Assembly: GCA_907163375.1 (NCBI GenBank)
Contig: CAJQUW010003420.1
Span: forward strand, 1-64,000
Source: Prostheceraeus crozeri
Taxonomy: Eukaryota; Platyhelminthes; Polycladida; Euryleptidae
Length of the DNA: 64,000 nt
Direction: 5' to 3'
Part shown: positions 49,158 through 59,372 of the stretch, in pieces
Layout: each line of letters begins with the position of its first letter
How positions within the stretch are numbered: the first letter of the stretch is position 1
Made by a program: the position numbers and the translations under genes
The notes under the pieces: model-generated
The model's database searches: none
What the model saw: the letters and a program-made list of their open reading frames with translations, nothing else
What the model was told of the DNA's origin: nothing

Positions 49158-49929
49158 ATGACTTCAAGTGGGAAATTTTATTCAGGGGAAGAGAAGAGCT
49201 GGATTATTGAGCAAGCAAAAGAACAAGCTCACATAATTGAAAATCAAGAGAATAATATCAACATAAATAGAGAGAAGAATGAGATGCGGCAAGAGATTAC
49301 TAAGCAAATTAATTCAAAGTTCAATACAAACCGATGCGTGAAGTCAGTTATTAATATATATCGGAAAATGAAAATGAGAGCCAAAACTGAGATCAGCGAG
49401 CATAAGCGCCACAGGCAAGGGACGGGTGGAGGACCATCTAGACAAATATCTGAGGTCGCCGAGTCTTTTTCTGATATTCTTCCTCCAATTACAACTGAAG
49501 GAATAGACAATCCTTATGATGATGACACTATCCCAGAATCCACATCAACACCGAATCCTACAAAGAATGAAGCCACGACTATTTCCAAGAAGAGCGCAGT
49601 CCGGAGCAGAAGAAGTAAGTCCTGCAAAAATACTTTCATAACTGAGAAAGAACACTGTCTTTTACATTTCAGAGAATGCCGATGCCTTTATGCAGAGAGA
49701 GCATCCTAAAAGGATGGAAGTTTTGGAAGCTCAACTGAAGTGTGAGAGAACTCGAGAGGCATACTACGCAGCAAAACTGAAACGTAAGATGATTCGAGCA
49801 CAACTTACTATAAATATGCACATTTATCTCTTTTCATCCAAATCAAGTCTGGAGGGCAAGAATGCATCTACTGAAGCGGACTCCTTCCTAACAAGAAGTC
49901 ACATCGTACTACATGACCTAGAAACGTAA
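49158..49929 (+). CDS. Harbinger Myb/SANT-like DNA-binding protein, two exons
   Basis: Accessory protein that in this superfamily binds the element and helps bring the transposase to the nucleus and the ends. Exon 1 (49158-49614) begins MTSSGKFYSGEEKSWIIEQA and carries a Myb/SANT-like trihelix domain: EEK near the start and a W-I-I-E-Q-A-K-E helix, ending IYRKMKMRAKTEI (residues about 8-75). It is followed by a Ser/Thr/Pro-rich linker. A 58-nt intron (GTAAGT...TTTCAG) precedes exon 2 (49673-49929), which reads KNADAFMQREHPKRMEVLEA and continues as a charged coiled-coil-like helix. This restores a frame that otherwise runs into a stop. The product is about 237 aa and looks intact. Confidence 0.85.
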
Positions 49930-50623
49930 GCTTCATTTAAGTCATTTATAGACCATTAGTTTTCTTCATGCGTTTAATGTGAAGATCTTGAGATAGGTCT
50001 AGATGTATAATTTTTAATTAGAATTTGCGATATTTAGGCTGTAATTAATTATCACATCTTTCTTTTTCCAGGTCCAACAATTACGGATAAACATGGATGC
50101 CTATTCTCTCTGCTACAATCAGCACTTGTGTGTTGGTGGACATTGGATTGTCAGACCTTCTTTTGACTCGTTTTTCGTGAAATACAGATAAAAAATACAG
50201 ATGATAAAGCTCATTTTGAGCGTCAAAATCAAATGCTCATCCATCATCATAATTAAGCTCGGCCTATAAATTATGGGAAGTAGGCCTATCAGCTATATCA
50301 TTAGTAGAGCAACTTTTTATGACAAGTCAGATTGTGTCAATTTTTTAATAGGGTGCGGGAACAAGAAGTCAAAAAGTGCAACAACCGTGATAATTTTATT
50401 GATCATACAATGGACCAATCTGTATCAAATTTCAAAGCATCTTTCAATCAGTGTGTTCCGAAAATCTCGACCACTCATTTCTCTGCTGTGATCGCCAACT
50501 CCTGTATTGAAAGAATGGGGATCATGAATGTTTTCGTCATGTTCAATTTCCATATTACCACGTAAACGAATATTGTGCAGAGCAAAAACTGCCATTATAG
50601 TTGCTATTGACGTGTCCAATTTA

Positions 50624-52255
50624 CAGTCCGTTTCATAAAAAGTGGATCATCCTAAAATTTGACTGAATAAAACATAAGTATGATACAGAAAGCATTTTTC
50701 ATGTTATTTCATGTCCCTAATATATTTAAATGTCCTTATATAATCTGATAAGCTATGATACAGTAACGGTTCTTAAGAAGCTAATATTTTGTGGTCCTAC
50801 CCTTATTGTCAATGACATTACCAATTCGTCTAGGCATTGATTCGATGATATCGTTGTTTTTGACTTATCTAACTTTCTCCACTCTCTTTTTAACAGTGAC
50901 GTAAGTTGTGATACGCCATCTGTAGGTAGCAGTGAACGACGAACGTTACGTTTTAGAATACTCCATACATTTTCTGCGGGATTCAGATCAGGAGAACGAG
51001 CTGGCCAAGATAATGTCCTAAGCCCTAATTGAGACTTGCATAAGTTGACTCTACTACTCCTGTGACACGTAGCATTATCATCTATAAATAACCAAGTCGA
51101 TGGATCACCAAGTTGATCTGTCATTTGGCCAATATTCATTCGTAAAACATTCACATAGCGTTCAGAATTCATGGTTCCTTGCTGTATGTGAAGTTCAGAG
51201 CGGCCATTGGTCCAAATGCCAGCCCAAATCAGTAGAGTCGCACCACCTTGTACCCGGGGACGATGTAAATGTCTCGGAATTTCCTGATCAGATTTTATCC
51301 ATAATCTCAATCGACCATCACTATCCTTCAGACGGACTGATGCCTCATCAGACCAGATTGCCCATCTGAGACGTCCTTTTGTATGCTGATCTGATAATTC
51401 GATCTGAGAGGGCCTCTTACAGCTCTTGAAATTCGACTCAATAAGTCTTCTACGAATAGCGGACTTCGAAATAGACGAGACTAGTGCAGCCATCTCAGTT
51501 AACGAGAGACTTGGATCAACTTTAACAAATCTCAAAATTAGGCGGTCTCTACGTTTGGATGTTTTGCGTGGACGGCCAAAGCCCTCTTTACGACAGAGTC
51601 GAAAATCATCATTATGCCATCGATGCACATTTGTGTAAGGGACTTGTTTGTAGTCGACTTGCAAGTCGCTTGCTTGTAGCTCGCAAAGAAAACCCTAGTT
51701 TTAGCAAGGCTGACACTTTGCCTTTTGTGAATGCGATCTCGTTATTGTTCATTTGTGCTTTGTATTGTTTTCAACCTGTAAGAGATAGATTTCTAGCTGA
51801 AAGCAATCAGGAGTGCTGCCAACACCACCGCAACGAAGTCAAGAAGCTATGGAACATGAAGTCCAGTTAATCACATGTAGCAGTTACATTATTGTTGATG
51901 AATAATGGTGCTATACTGGCTCTGATTGACCGATTTTCTTTATTTTTGTTTTGCTTGATAGCTTTTGGCTTGTAGAACAACATATTACATAACAAAGGAA
52001 ACAAATGTAATTTTATAAGAGTGAGGTATGATTTTGTGTAACATTGCTAAATGAAGATCAAATTATCTACTACTTTTTTATCTATAACAGGAAAACAACT
52101 CAATATTCATGCTTGAAATTTCCAACAATGATATTAGTATGCACAACTGACATATCCTCCAAATTTCAGAGAAATACGTTCAAGTTTGGCGGAGTTAGAC
52201 AAAGTTGAAGTTAAGGCGATGTTTAAGAGTGATCCATTTTTTATGAAACAATCTG
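50624..52255 (-). mobile_element. Tc1 transposon, full-length copy inside Harbinger
   Basis: Ends CAGTCCGTTTCATAAAAAG (left) and, in reverse, CAGATTGTTTCATAAAAAA (right), with TA at 50622-50623 and 52256-52257. Length 1632 bp. It interrupts the Harbinger transposase codon run at a TA. It is the same family as the split copy at 5621/32978, at about 98% identity by eye in the right 350 bp. The family was therefore active recently, after the Harbinger element arrived. Confidence 0.95.
50753..51780 (-). pseudogene. Tc1 DD34E transposase with N-terminal frameshift
   Basis: A long frame (50753-51664) reads YTNVHRWHNDDFRLCRKEG through to FLRTVTVS. It contains the GRPRKTSKRR linker, IWSDEASVRL (first Asp), WLFIDDNATCH (second Asp) and SPDLNPAENVWSILKRN (Glu). 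The natural start is upstream: MNNNEIAFTKGKVSALLKLG begins near 51749 and continues to RATSKRLAS before a frame change at about 51660. The copy is therefore one small indel away from an open frame. C-terminal residues after ISSNQCLDEL also differ from the other copy, where MPRRIGNV stands, suggesting a second small indel there. Confidence 0.9.
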
Positions 52256-53139
52256 TAGTTGCTAGCTTGTTCCTTCCTTCAACACAAGCAAAATCTTGCT
52301 TGATCACGCCAAAAGTTCTCTCAATAATCAACCGAGATCGAACAAAGTGGTAATTGTAGCTTTCCTGAGCACGATTTTGCGGATTTGCAACAAGTGTAAG
52401 GAGAAATTGAGATAGAGGGTAGCCACTGTCCCCAATCAGAATGAAGTTCTTTAAATCACAATTCTCCATTCTTTCGCGCAGATTTGAATTGCGAAATATT
52501 CTAGCATCGTGAGTTGCGCCTGGCCAACGTGCCACAACATTTTCAATAATGCCATCTGCAGTGCAAACTACCTGAACGTTTATGGAAAGGAAATTTTTCC
52601 TGTTGTAGAAAGATGCAGCAACATCTCGCGGAGGCACTACACGAATATGTGTGCAATCAATTGCACCAATTATGTTGTTGATTCTCATCTTTTCACGAAA
52701 CTTATCACTAATATTGCGCTTTCCATGAATATTGGATGGAAAATATACGAATTGCTTATGACCACTAGCAATAGCTACCAATATGTCACGGATAATGCGC
52801 GAAACCACTGGTTGAGAAATGTTGTGCAAATCGGCATGGATCAGTTGGATTGTGCCTGTCGCATAGTACCTTAGGGCGGTTGCGAACTTTAAAACTGGTG
52901 GCAATGTCCCTTTGCTAATGTCTGGCAGAATTATTTCCAAGACATGTAGGAAAAGGTCCTTCTTTAGCCTGTATCTTTCGATGAACTCATTTTCTGATAA
53001 GTCTTCAACAGGATTTGATCTGTCTCTAACGCCTCGATGCGCAAGGCGTTCGAAGTGATACTCGGGATCAACGACATCCATTCCGCACAAACAAGAGCTA
53101 CGAATGCTGATTTATTCATCTACCTGATGCTACTGTATC

Positions 53140-53322
53140 ATGCTTTTGCTTGGATGGCATGGGTCATCACGCATGCCACTTCACAATAGCAATCTCGACA
53201 CCCTCGCCAATGGAATAGGCAATGGTAGCCAGTGGAATGTGATCGCTGGAATAACATTTCAGATGGCATGGGGGCCCTTGCCACTGGCAGCCGTCGCTGG
53301 AATGCGGTTTAGTATAGCGCTC
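53140..53322. promoter_or_regulatory. Right subterminal site cluster and TIR of Harbinger
   Basis: TGGAAT occurs at about four places and TGGCATG at about three before the terminal CCGCATTCC complement. It mirrors the left-end cluster. Confidence 0.5.
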
Positions 53323-53325
53323 ATT

Positions 53326-55199
53326 GAAAGCCTCTTTACCAACAGTCATTTCTCAGATAAATGAAATGTCGCTGGATCCTTTCAATTAATCACTAAATGA
53401 CTTATGTGATATAGTGTGATGATATTTTGGCAGCTGATATTCGAATGCATGCAGAGATTTTGAAAATTGTTCAAATATAATGAACAGGATCTCTTGAAAG
53501 TAAAACGAATACCCGAAGACTTCTTGGTCTTTGATTTCAAGCTAGAGTAATGCATGTTCTGTAAATCGACATCACAAGTTGCATATGTGTCTGATTATAC
53601 TCTTGATAGATTAGCCTACAGGAGCGATATTTCAAAATGATGAACGTACAGAACGTTTTAAAGGATTTCCTTCTTTGTCATCCTGTCGCCGCAGTATTTT
53701 CATAAATACATTATTGCTTTTGTGCACATGACCTTTGGACAAGGAGCAACAATCCAGATAACAAATTGGCTTGATGAATATAAATGCCAATCAGAAAGCT
53801 TGGAAACCAGCTCGCACAATTTGCATATTGCCCCAACTAAGTTCCCCGGTGTGTGCCATAATTTTCATGCAATTTCCATTCTAGGACTTTCTATGGTGCT
53901 GTTAATTTCTATGGTTGTATCAATATCTAAATTTGAAATTTGACCACCATAGATCTTTCTCCATTCTCTAATGTGTTGAATGGTAATACGTAGAAAGCGA
54001 GATATTGCGCGTTTTTTCTGGTAGAAACAATGGCGCTGAATTCAAAAATTTATTCTAACTTGTCTCCTTTTAAAGAATACAATGGATCTATTAAAGCAAA
54101 AAGCCTACACAGTCACTTTGAAATCAGAAATGAGTGAGATTGACTCATCGATGCTAATAATGTAGACAATCTTTTGTTTAATTTCAAAACATACCGGAAA
54201 TGCGAAAAGGAACTGCAAACTCTAATTATGGGCTCACGAATGAAAAAGTGCCGAGATTTCGGGGAATGAGGTCATGTGGAAAAGTTAACAACAGGGCAAA
54301 AAATAGAAAATAGTTCACCTTTTGATACACTGATGTGTGCAATTAATCTAAAACTATATTATTACAGCATCAAAATAATCATTGTGCATTATCACTATCA
54401 CTACTTTTTTGCCATCATGTCACTAGGAAGTAAAGTTTCTAATTAACGAAAGTTTATTGCACAAATGTCATCGATGTAGCGAGATTTACTAAACAACAAT
54501 CTTACATACCCCAATTTCATTTCTACTAGCAAGGACTCCATAAAAACAAACTCTTAATGTGATTAACAAATCTGCTGGGCTTGAATCATCGGAAGGCTTC
54601 CAACTTGCTTGTTAGTATTACCAGCAAAAGTGACATACTCGTATACTCCTCACACAATTATATTGGCAGTTTCTTTAAACTTAAGAATGTCAAAACAAGT
54701 GCAACCATTATAAGCATTCTTAGAAAATATGATTTGTTCCAACCGACACATAGATATTTTCTTGATAATCTCATTTCAACGTGTACAAAAGCTGAAAGTC
54801 GATAAAAAATGTACTTCCATAAAATCATGAAGATTAGCTGGCTTCTTTTTTTATTGGAAATATGAATGTGTGAAGTAGGCCTGCATGGAAGTGACGAATA
54901 CATCCGGCCATGTACATACATACCCCAAAGTGAACGACAAAATAACAAGCATCCTCTAAAGAAATCCCCTGTCAAGCAGACTGCATTGTCAAGTTACCGC
55001 CTGTTGTATCAAATTTCATCTTTGTTTAGCCAAACTACCACAGATATTGTCTTAAATCCAAGCCCCACATTTTGCAATTACTTACTGTGTCTGAAAAAAG
55101 CGTGTGTTCTGTGTCATCTGCACCGAGATATCTCTCATGAGTGGGTCATATTGAACAATGAATGATTGAGTGTAGATCATAGGCTGCAAAGTAGTATAT
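53326..55199. other. Intergenic between Harbinger and Polinton
   Basis: AT-rich. Frames at 53722-53943 and 54581-55165 show no recognisable motif. No repeat defined. Confidence 0.35.
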
Positions 55200-55254
55200 A
55201 GTGTGACATCCGGCGCGACGCTTCGCTTCGCTTCGCTTGCGCCGGATGTCACAC
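55200..55254. repeat. Polinton terminal hairpin
   Basis: GTGTGACATCCGGCGC (55201-55216) pairs perfectly with its reverse complement at 55239-55254. The 22-nt loop consists of CGCTT repeats. This is a 16-bp GC-rich stem at the extreme end of the element. Confidence 0.85.
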
Positions 55255-55600
55255 TTTTGCGGGTTTTTTTTCAAAAATTTCAAAAATTTAGGTGGACTTC
55301 AAATTTCACGTGGCAGAAGGCCGAAGGGCGAAAATTTAGGTAGTGACAAATTTTCAAAAAAAACAAAAATTCAAAAATTTAGGCGGTCTCAAAATATCAC
55401 GTAATCGAAAATTTAGGCGGTTTCAAAATAACACGTGGACGAAAATTTAGGCGGTCTTAAAATATCACGTAATCTAAAAAATATCACGTGGTCGAAAAAT
55501 ATCACGTAGCCGAAGGCCGAAAATGTAGGCAGATGAAAATTTAGGTAGACCAAAAAATATCACGTAGTCCTAATATACCAGAAGATTGTATTCAAAATAT
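55255..55600. repeat. Polinton subterminal repeat block
   Basis: Irregular tandem words AAAATTTAGG(C/T)GG/AG (about six) and AAAATATCACGT (about six) alternate, with GCCGAAGGCC-like palindromes between them. No coding. It probably belongs to the long terminal inverted repeat and may hold binding sites for replication or integration proteins. Confidence 0.75.
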
Positions 55601-55611
55601 TTCTTTAAAAA

Positions 55612-56472
55612 ATGGAAACCTCAACGGGGGAAGCCTCAGAAATGGAAGGAATAAAAGTGGAAGAAACCGCAAGAATATATCCTTCGTTATCATATGAACG
55701 TAGTTCTACTTTAATGAACATTCAAAAGATAAACATCGAAAAGATGAATAAAGAAAAACATAAAGACAGAGTTAGGTATATGAAAGATAAAGAATCTCAA
55801 TTATTATTAAGATTAGAGCATTATAAAAAATTGAGAAAGTGATGGTCTAAAGTTAAGAATGTAACACAAGGAATTGGCATATTCTTAACAATAAGTTTAG
55901 GTGCTTTAACAATTGTTATATCTTCAGGTGTTTTAGTAATTCCAGTAGTTGCTACAGCTTTAACAGGTACGGGTGTTTTTGCAACTTCACTTGTTACAAT
56001 GTTAGATAAATCTTTAATAACTAAGAAACGAAAATCATTAAAAACTAAGCATTTACATATTAAAGAAGACTATGATAAACTACATTACTACTTTCAAAGA
56101 GTATGTGATGATAATGTTATTACGTTAGATGAGATTGAAAAATTTGATCAAATAGCTAATGAAGTAAATCAAATATCATTTCAATTACAGTCAGAAAAAG
56201 TTGATGATAAGAATAAACGGGATGGCAAAATTTGGAGTGATGGTAAAATTTCCAATGAAGAAAATGACAAAATTTTTTTTAGAAGAGCTAAAAACTTTAA
56301 GCGAAAATTTAAGCAAAACTTTATTAAACAAAACTTTATTAGACAAAACTTAAAACGAGAAAACTTTAAACGAAAAGATGTCAGACAACAAAGCAATAAA
56401 AAAATAATTTGTTCAGTAAAATGTTTTTGCTGTATTCCAATGTTACCACAAAATTTAAATATTATATTTTAA
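55612..56472 (+). pseudogene. Putative Polinton membrane/coiled-coil protein
   Basis: First gene of the element; the start ATG sits directly behind TTTAAAAA. It has a charged N-terminal part with coiled-coil character (EKMNKEKHKDRVRYMKDK). A strongly hydrophobic stretch follows, with two likely membrane helices (GIFLTISLGALTIVISSG and VLVIPVVATALTG). Then comes a charged helical domain (DDNVITLDEIEKFDQIANEV) and a Lys/Asn-rich tail with FIKQNF-type repeats. Similar proteins accompany Polintons in several invertebrates as I remember, but their role is unknown. The reading frame is not fully intact (about one break). Confidence 0.6.
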
Positions 56473-56474
56473 AA

Positions 56475-57302
56475 ATGGATAAAATTAGCACTGATAATTT
56501 TAAAAGAATAAAACAATTAGAAGAGTTAATAAAACAAAGAAATATTATGAAAGAAAATCATCTTCAACATAGAATGATAAAAGCTGGTATTCAATCTGAT
56601 ATGTTTGAAAAAATGCAGCAAACCGAACAAGTAAAAACTGATTTTGAAAAAACTATGAAACCATTTAAAACTCTTGAAAAGGAACTTACAAATAATGATG
56701 AACAAATTGATATAACAGATCCAGAGAACAAAAAATTTATATTAGATGACTATGGATTACTAGAATCAAACATTAATAAGAAATTACCAAAATCTATGCA
56801 ATTTGAACATTCTATCTCATTTATAGATGGAAAAACAATACCTAGATTTTATCTCGGACAAAAAGAAATATTTCCAAAACCTTTTCGAGATTTAATTTTT
56901 TCACCAGATAAATATGCTTTTAATTTAGATAAAAATTTTGTTGATCTTTTAAGAGGAGCAGATTTAAATAATTATGCTGTAGAAGATCTCATAAAGTATA
57001 AAGCTATGTTAGATAGAGTTGGTGCAGTAAAATCTCTTAGACGTTATAAACAATTAGAAAATTTATTATCAACGGGAGTTAAAGTAGGAAAAGGTTTTAA
57101 AACTGAAACAACTGTATTCTTACCAGATGATCCACAAGAACTACTAAATAAATTAAAAATTAAATATTTTAATATCTGCAATAAAAGAGGACATAATTCT
57201 AGTTTCAATGAAATTCATGCTATATTGAAAAGACTGTTAGAAAAGAAGATTCTAAATGAAGAGGATTATAAAAGTGTAGCTGAAATATGTTGTTGTTTTT
57301 AA
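56475..57302 (+). CDS. Conserved Polinton protein of unknown function
   Basis: The start MDKISTDNFKRIKQLEELIK at 56475 is preferred over the earlier ATG at 56409, because it follows the same A-rich context as the neighbours and avoids overlap with the preceding gene. About 275 aa. It has an N-terminal helical coiled-coil region (residues about 5-75), then a core with FIDGKTIPRFYLGQKEIF, FRDLIFSPDKYAF and LLRGADLNNYAVEDLIKYKA. This resembles the 'xGxxYxGTPGLWELI ... YTxEDLxxYK' arrangement of a widespread Polinton protein whose function is not established. The C-terminus has helical IHAILKRLLEKKILNEEDY. It is encoded just upstream of the penton gene and appears open throughout. Confidence 0.6.
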   Translation: MDKISTDNFKRIKQLEELIKQRNIMKENHLQHRMIKAGIQSDMFEKMQQTEQVKTDFEKTMKPFKTLEKELTNNDEQIDITDPENKKFILDDYGLLESNINKKLPKSMQFEHSISFIDGKTIPRFYLGQKEIFPKPFRDLIFSPDKYAFNLDKNFVDLLRGADLNNYAVEDLIKYKAMLDRVGAVKSLRRYKQLENLLSTGVKVGKGFKTETTVFLPDDPQELLNKLKIKYFNICNKRGHNSSFNEIHAILKRLLEKKILNEEDYKSVAEICCCF

Positions 57303-57619
57303 TTTTTTTATAAAAAAATATTTATTCAAAATTTTAACTAAAAAATGTCTTCGAGAGAATTATCATCAGCAGATTTAGACAAAATTAATAATCATTTAGA
57401 AAATTTGACAGAGATTTTGGGTTCATCAAAATTTAGTACGACGTTAAAAATTATAACAACTACTTCATCACACACTTGTAATTTAGAACCCATTCTACAT
57501 TTGGAACAAAATAAAAATTATCAAATTGCATTGACTAGTTTCTCCACATTTAACACTATTCAAAACGTTATCAAAGATGTGAATGATCAATTTTGATATT
57601 ATTGCCAATATATTGATAT

Positions 57620-58636
57620 ATGCCTTTCGCTGTAATTTTTATGGATTATATAGAGAATACGGCGCTAACAGCCTTACGGAATAATAACATTAGGCCTCAG
57701 TTTTATAGACGATATATCGATGATATCGTGATGGGCCCATTTCCGAACGAAGCAAAAATATTCGATAAAATTATTAAGGCCTTCAACTCGGTGACCGAAT
57801 CTATAAATTTCACTTTAGAAGTACCAAATAAATCATTGAACTTTTTAGATGTAACCATTTGGATTGAAAATAATGTCATAAATTACAAGCATTATACTAA
57901 AGAAATTAGTTCAGATAATTGCTTAAATAAAAATAGCTGGGTGCCAAACCACATTAAAACGAATTTTGTGATAAATTCAATCAGCACTGCAAACGAGAGA
58001 TGTAATTTAGCATCTGACCAGATAGAAGCAACAGACAAAGTAAAGAAAAAATTAAAAGGAAATGGCTACAGTGATAAAGATTTGAACTGCAGTCGCAAAA
58101 ATAGAAGAAAAAAGCGCAATCATGATAAAAAGCGAGTTTGTAATCTACAGATGCCTTTCGTTAGTGATAGTCTAAATAGAAAAATAAACAGTTTAGTTCA
58201 AAAATATGACCTTGATATAAATGTAGTAAATAATAGTAGTAAAAAATTAAAAGATATTTTTCAGATAAAGAAAAAGAGGAACAAGCACGAAAATTGTGAT
58301 GTGTGTGCCAGTTTGCCGATGGAATTTGATTGCAGTGTGAGCAATGTTGTCTATGAATTCGTTTGTAAAACGTGTGATGGTAATTATATAGGCAAGACTT
58401 GTAGGAACTTTAGAGCTCGATACTTAGAGCACAACCGCAGCATTAGGCATAAGGATGATAGGAGTGCGCTGAGCGTCCATGTTCGTGAATGTGAGTGTGA
58501 TGGTATTGAAGATTTTGATGTCAATATTCTTGAATGCGTGAAGAGACCGCTTGATATTGCGTTGTTAGAAGCTCGTTGGATTAAGCGTAGAAGACCGGTG
58601 TTGAATCGATGTGATGAGCTGTCTGAATGGTATTAA
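57620..58636 (+). CDS. PLE reverse transcriptase C-terminus plus GIY-YIG endonuclease
   Basis: A 338-codon open frame. Near the start it has the RT motif C, RRYIDDIVMGPF (paired Asp, residues about 36-38). NKSLNFLDVTIWIENNVINY and SWVPNHIKTNFVINSISTAN, conserved in PLEs, follow. A Lys/Arg-rich linker (NRRKKRNHDKKR) comes next, then a CDVCASL cysteine pair. The endonuclease starts with VVYEFVCKTCDGNYIGKTCR (GIY-YIG core, zinc-finger-like Cys nearby), followed by RNFRARYLEHNRSI (catalytic Arg helix) and a Glu-containing C-terminal part. The first Met is internal to the RT, so this is a truncated copy. The remaining frame is fully open, which argues for recent insertion. Confidence 0.9.
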   Translation: MPFAVIFMDYIENTALTALRNNNIRPQFYRRYIDDIVMGPFPNEAKIFDKIIKAFNSVTESINFTLEVPNKSLNFLDVTIWIENNVINYKHYTKEISSDNCLNKNSWVPNHIKTNFVINSISTANERCNLASDQIEATDKVKKKLKGNGYSDKDLNCSRKNRRKKRNHDKKRVCNLQMPFVSDSLNRKINSLVQKYDLDINVVNNSSKKLKDIFQIKKKRNKHENCDVCASLPMEFDCSVSNVVYEFVCKTCDGNYIGKTCRNFRARYLEHNRSIRHKDDRSALSVHVRECECDGIEDFDVNILECVKRPLDIALLEARWIKRRRPVLNRCDELSEWY

Positions 58637-58700
58637 ATGGTCACACCGCATAGATGTCTGAAGTATATAAAATCACTTGTAACTGCAGTTGATGCCAAAA

Positions 58701-58736
58701 CTCGTTGATAAAGGGTCGGGACCCGAAACGTCCGAG
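58701..58736 (+). ncRNA. Hammerhead-ribozyme-like motif in PLE 3' region
   Basis: CTCG-TTGATAA, then a GGGTC-GG-GACCC hairpin, then GAAACGTC and CGAG. A hammerhead core is CUGAUGA, stem II, GAAA, with a cleavage site after GUC. Here the hairpin and GAAAC are perfect while the CUGAUGA box is approximate. PLE terminal regions are known to carry minimal hammerheads. Activity is uncertain. Confidence 0.5.
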
Positions 58737-59372
58737 TAGAAAACACACGTTCTTTTTATTCAATTTATTCAATTTTACTTATCGGCAAAAACTAAAGGGA
58801 GTGATAACCGGATTTTATTGTACATAATTTTGATATTCTACTGATAAAGGCAAAACATGGAAAATACTAACTTTTCTTCCTGGTTCTTACGAAGTTTAAT
58901 CAATATCAAATGAAATTAAGAGATATTTAGTTATACCATTTAAAGATAAGAAACAATTACATTTTGCAGTTGAACCGGCAGTTAATACATTTTCTCTTAC
59001 TTTAGACGAAAATCATCAAGTTGATTTTAATCATGATAGATCATTGTCAAAGCTATTAGGATTTAATAAACAAACCTATAGTCAAGGTTATCATTTAGGT
59101 GAGAAGATTCCAAAAATAACTGAAATAAATTCAATTGTTGTACATTGTGACATTATTGAAGGAGGATATATAAATGGTAAATTGTCAAATTTAATATTCA
59201 GTTTTCCAGCTTTTACTGTACCCATTGGTTATAGACTAAATGTAATTCCACAAACATTAATATATTTCCCTATTACAAGAAAAACTATTAACAACATTAA
59301 CATAAGAATCACTGATGAAAAAGGACAAGAAATAAATTTTGGAGGTGAAGAGATTATGATAGATCTTTTGGT

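Larger units (their letters stand above)
50425..53090 (-). pseudogene. Harbinger (HARBI1-type) DDE transposase, split by Tc1
   Basis: DDE nuclease that cuts and inserts the element. From 53090 it starts MCGMDVVDPEYHFERL. The N-terminal helical domain includes LSENEFIERYRLKKDLFLHV. The catalytic core has GAIDCTHIRV (first Asp), RWPGATHDARIF, LIGDSGYPLSQF (second Asp) and RSRLIIERTFGVIKQDF (Glu). The frame then reaches EGRNKLAT and enters the inserted Tc1 at 52256, so the ORF ending at 52134 has a foreign tail. On the other side of the insertion the true C-terminus continues at 50623 as KLDTSIATIMAVFALHNIRL and stops at 50425. The insertion is the only disabling lesion seen. The start Met is the first in frame; an upstream exon cannot be excluded. 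Confidence 0.93.
48890..53322. mobile_element. PIF/Harbinger transposon, complete ends
   Basis: The left end GGGCGCTATTGTAAACCGC and the right end, in reverse, GAGCGCTATACTAAACCGC form the TIR. They are flanked by ATT on each side (48887-48889 and 53323-53325), the 3-bp duplication expected of Harbinger. Inside are a plus-strand Myb-like gene and a convergent minus-strand DDE transposase, the classic two-gene layout. Subterminal zones on both sides are crowded with ATTCCA/TGGAAT and GGCATG/CATGCC words. A Tc1 copy (50624-52255) is inserted in the transposase gene; without it the element would be about 2.8 kb. Confidence 0.93.
57601..58825 (+). mobile_element. 5'-truncated Penelope-like element (PLE-3) in the Polinton
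   Basis: Flanked by a 12-bp direct repeat AATTTTGATATT at 57589-57600 and 58826-58837, read as the target-site duplication. It carries the end of the reverse transcriptase, the linker and a GIY-YIG endonuclease, then a 3' region with a hammerhead-like motif. The 5' half (RT motifs A and B) is missing, as expected from incomplete target-primed reverse transcription. The shared motif wording puts it in one family with PLE-1 at 25.7 kb. Confidence 0.88.

Noticed and set aside
52134-52255. The last 41 codons of the Harbinger transposase frame
   Set aside because: They are encoded by the terminus of the inserted Tc1, not by Harbinger. The true C-terminus lies at 50425-50623.
52509-52874. Plus-strand frame of 121 codons
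   Set aside because: It is antisense to the well-supported Harbinger transposase and has no recognisable motifs.
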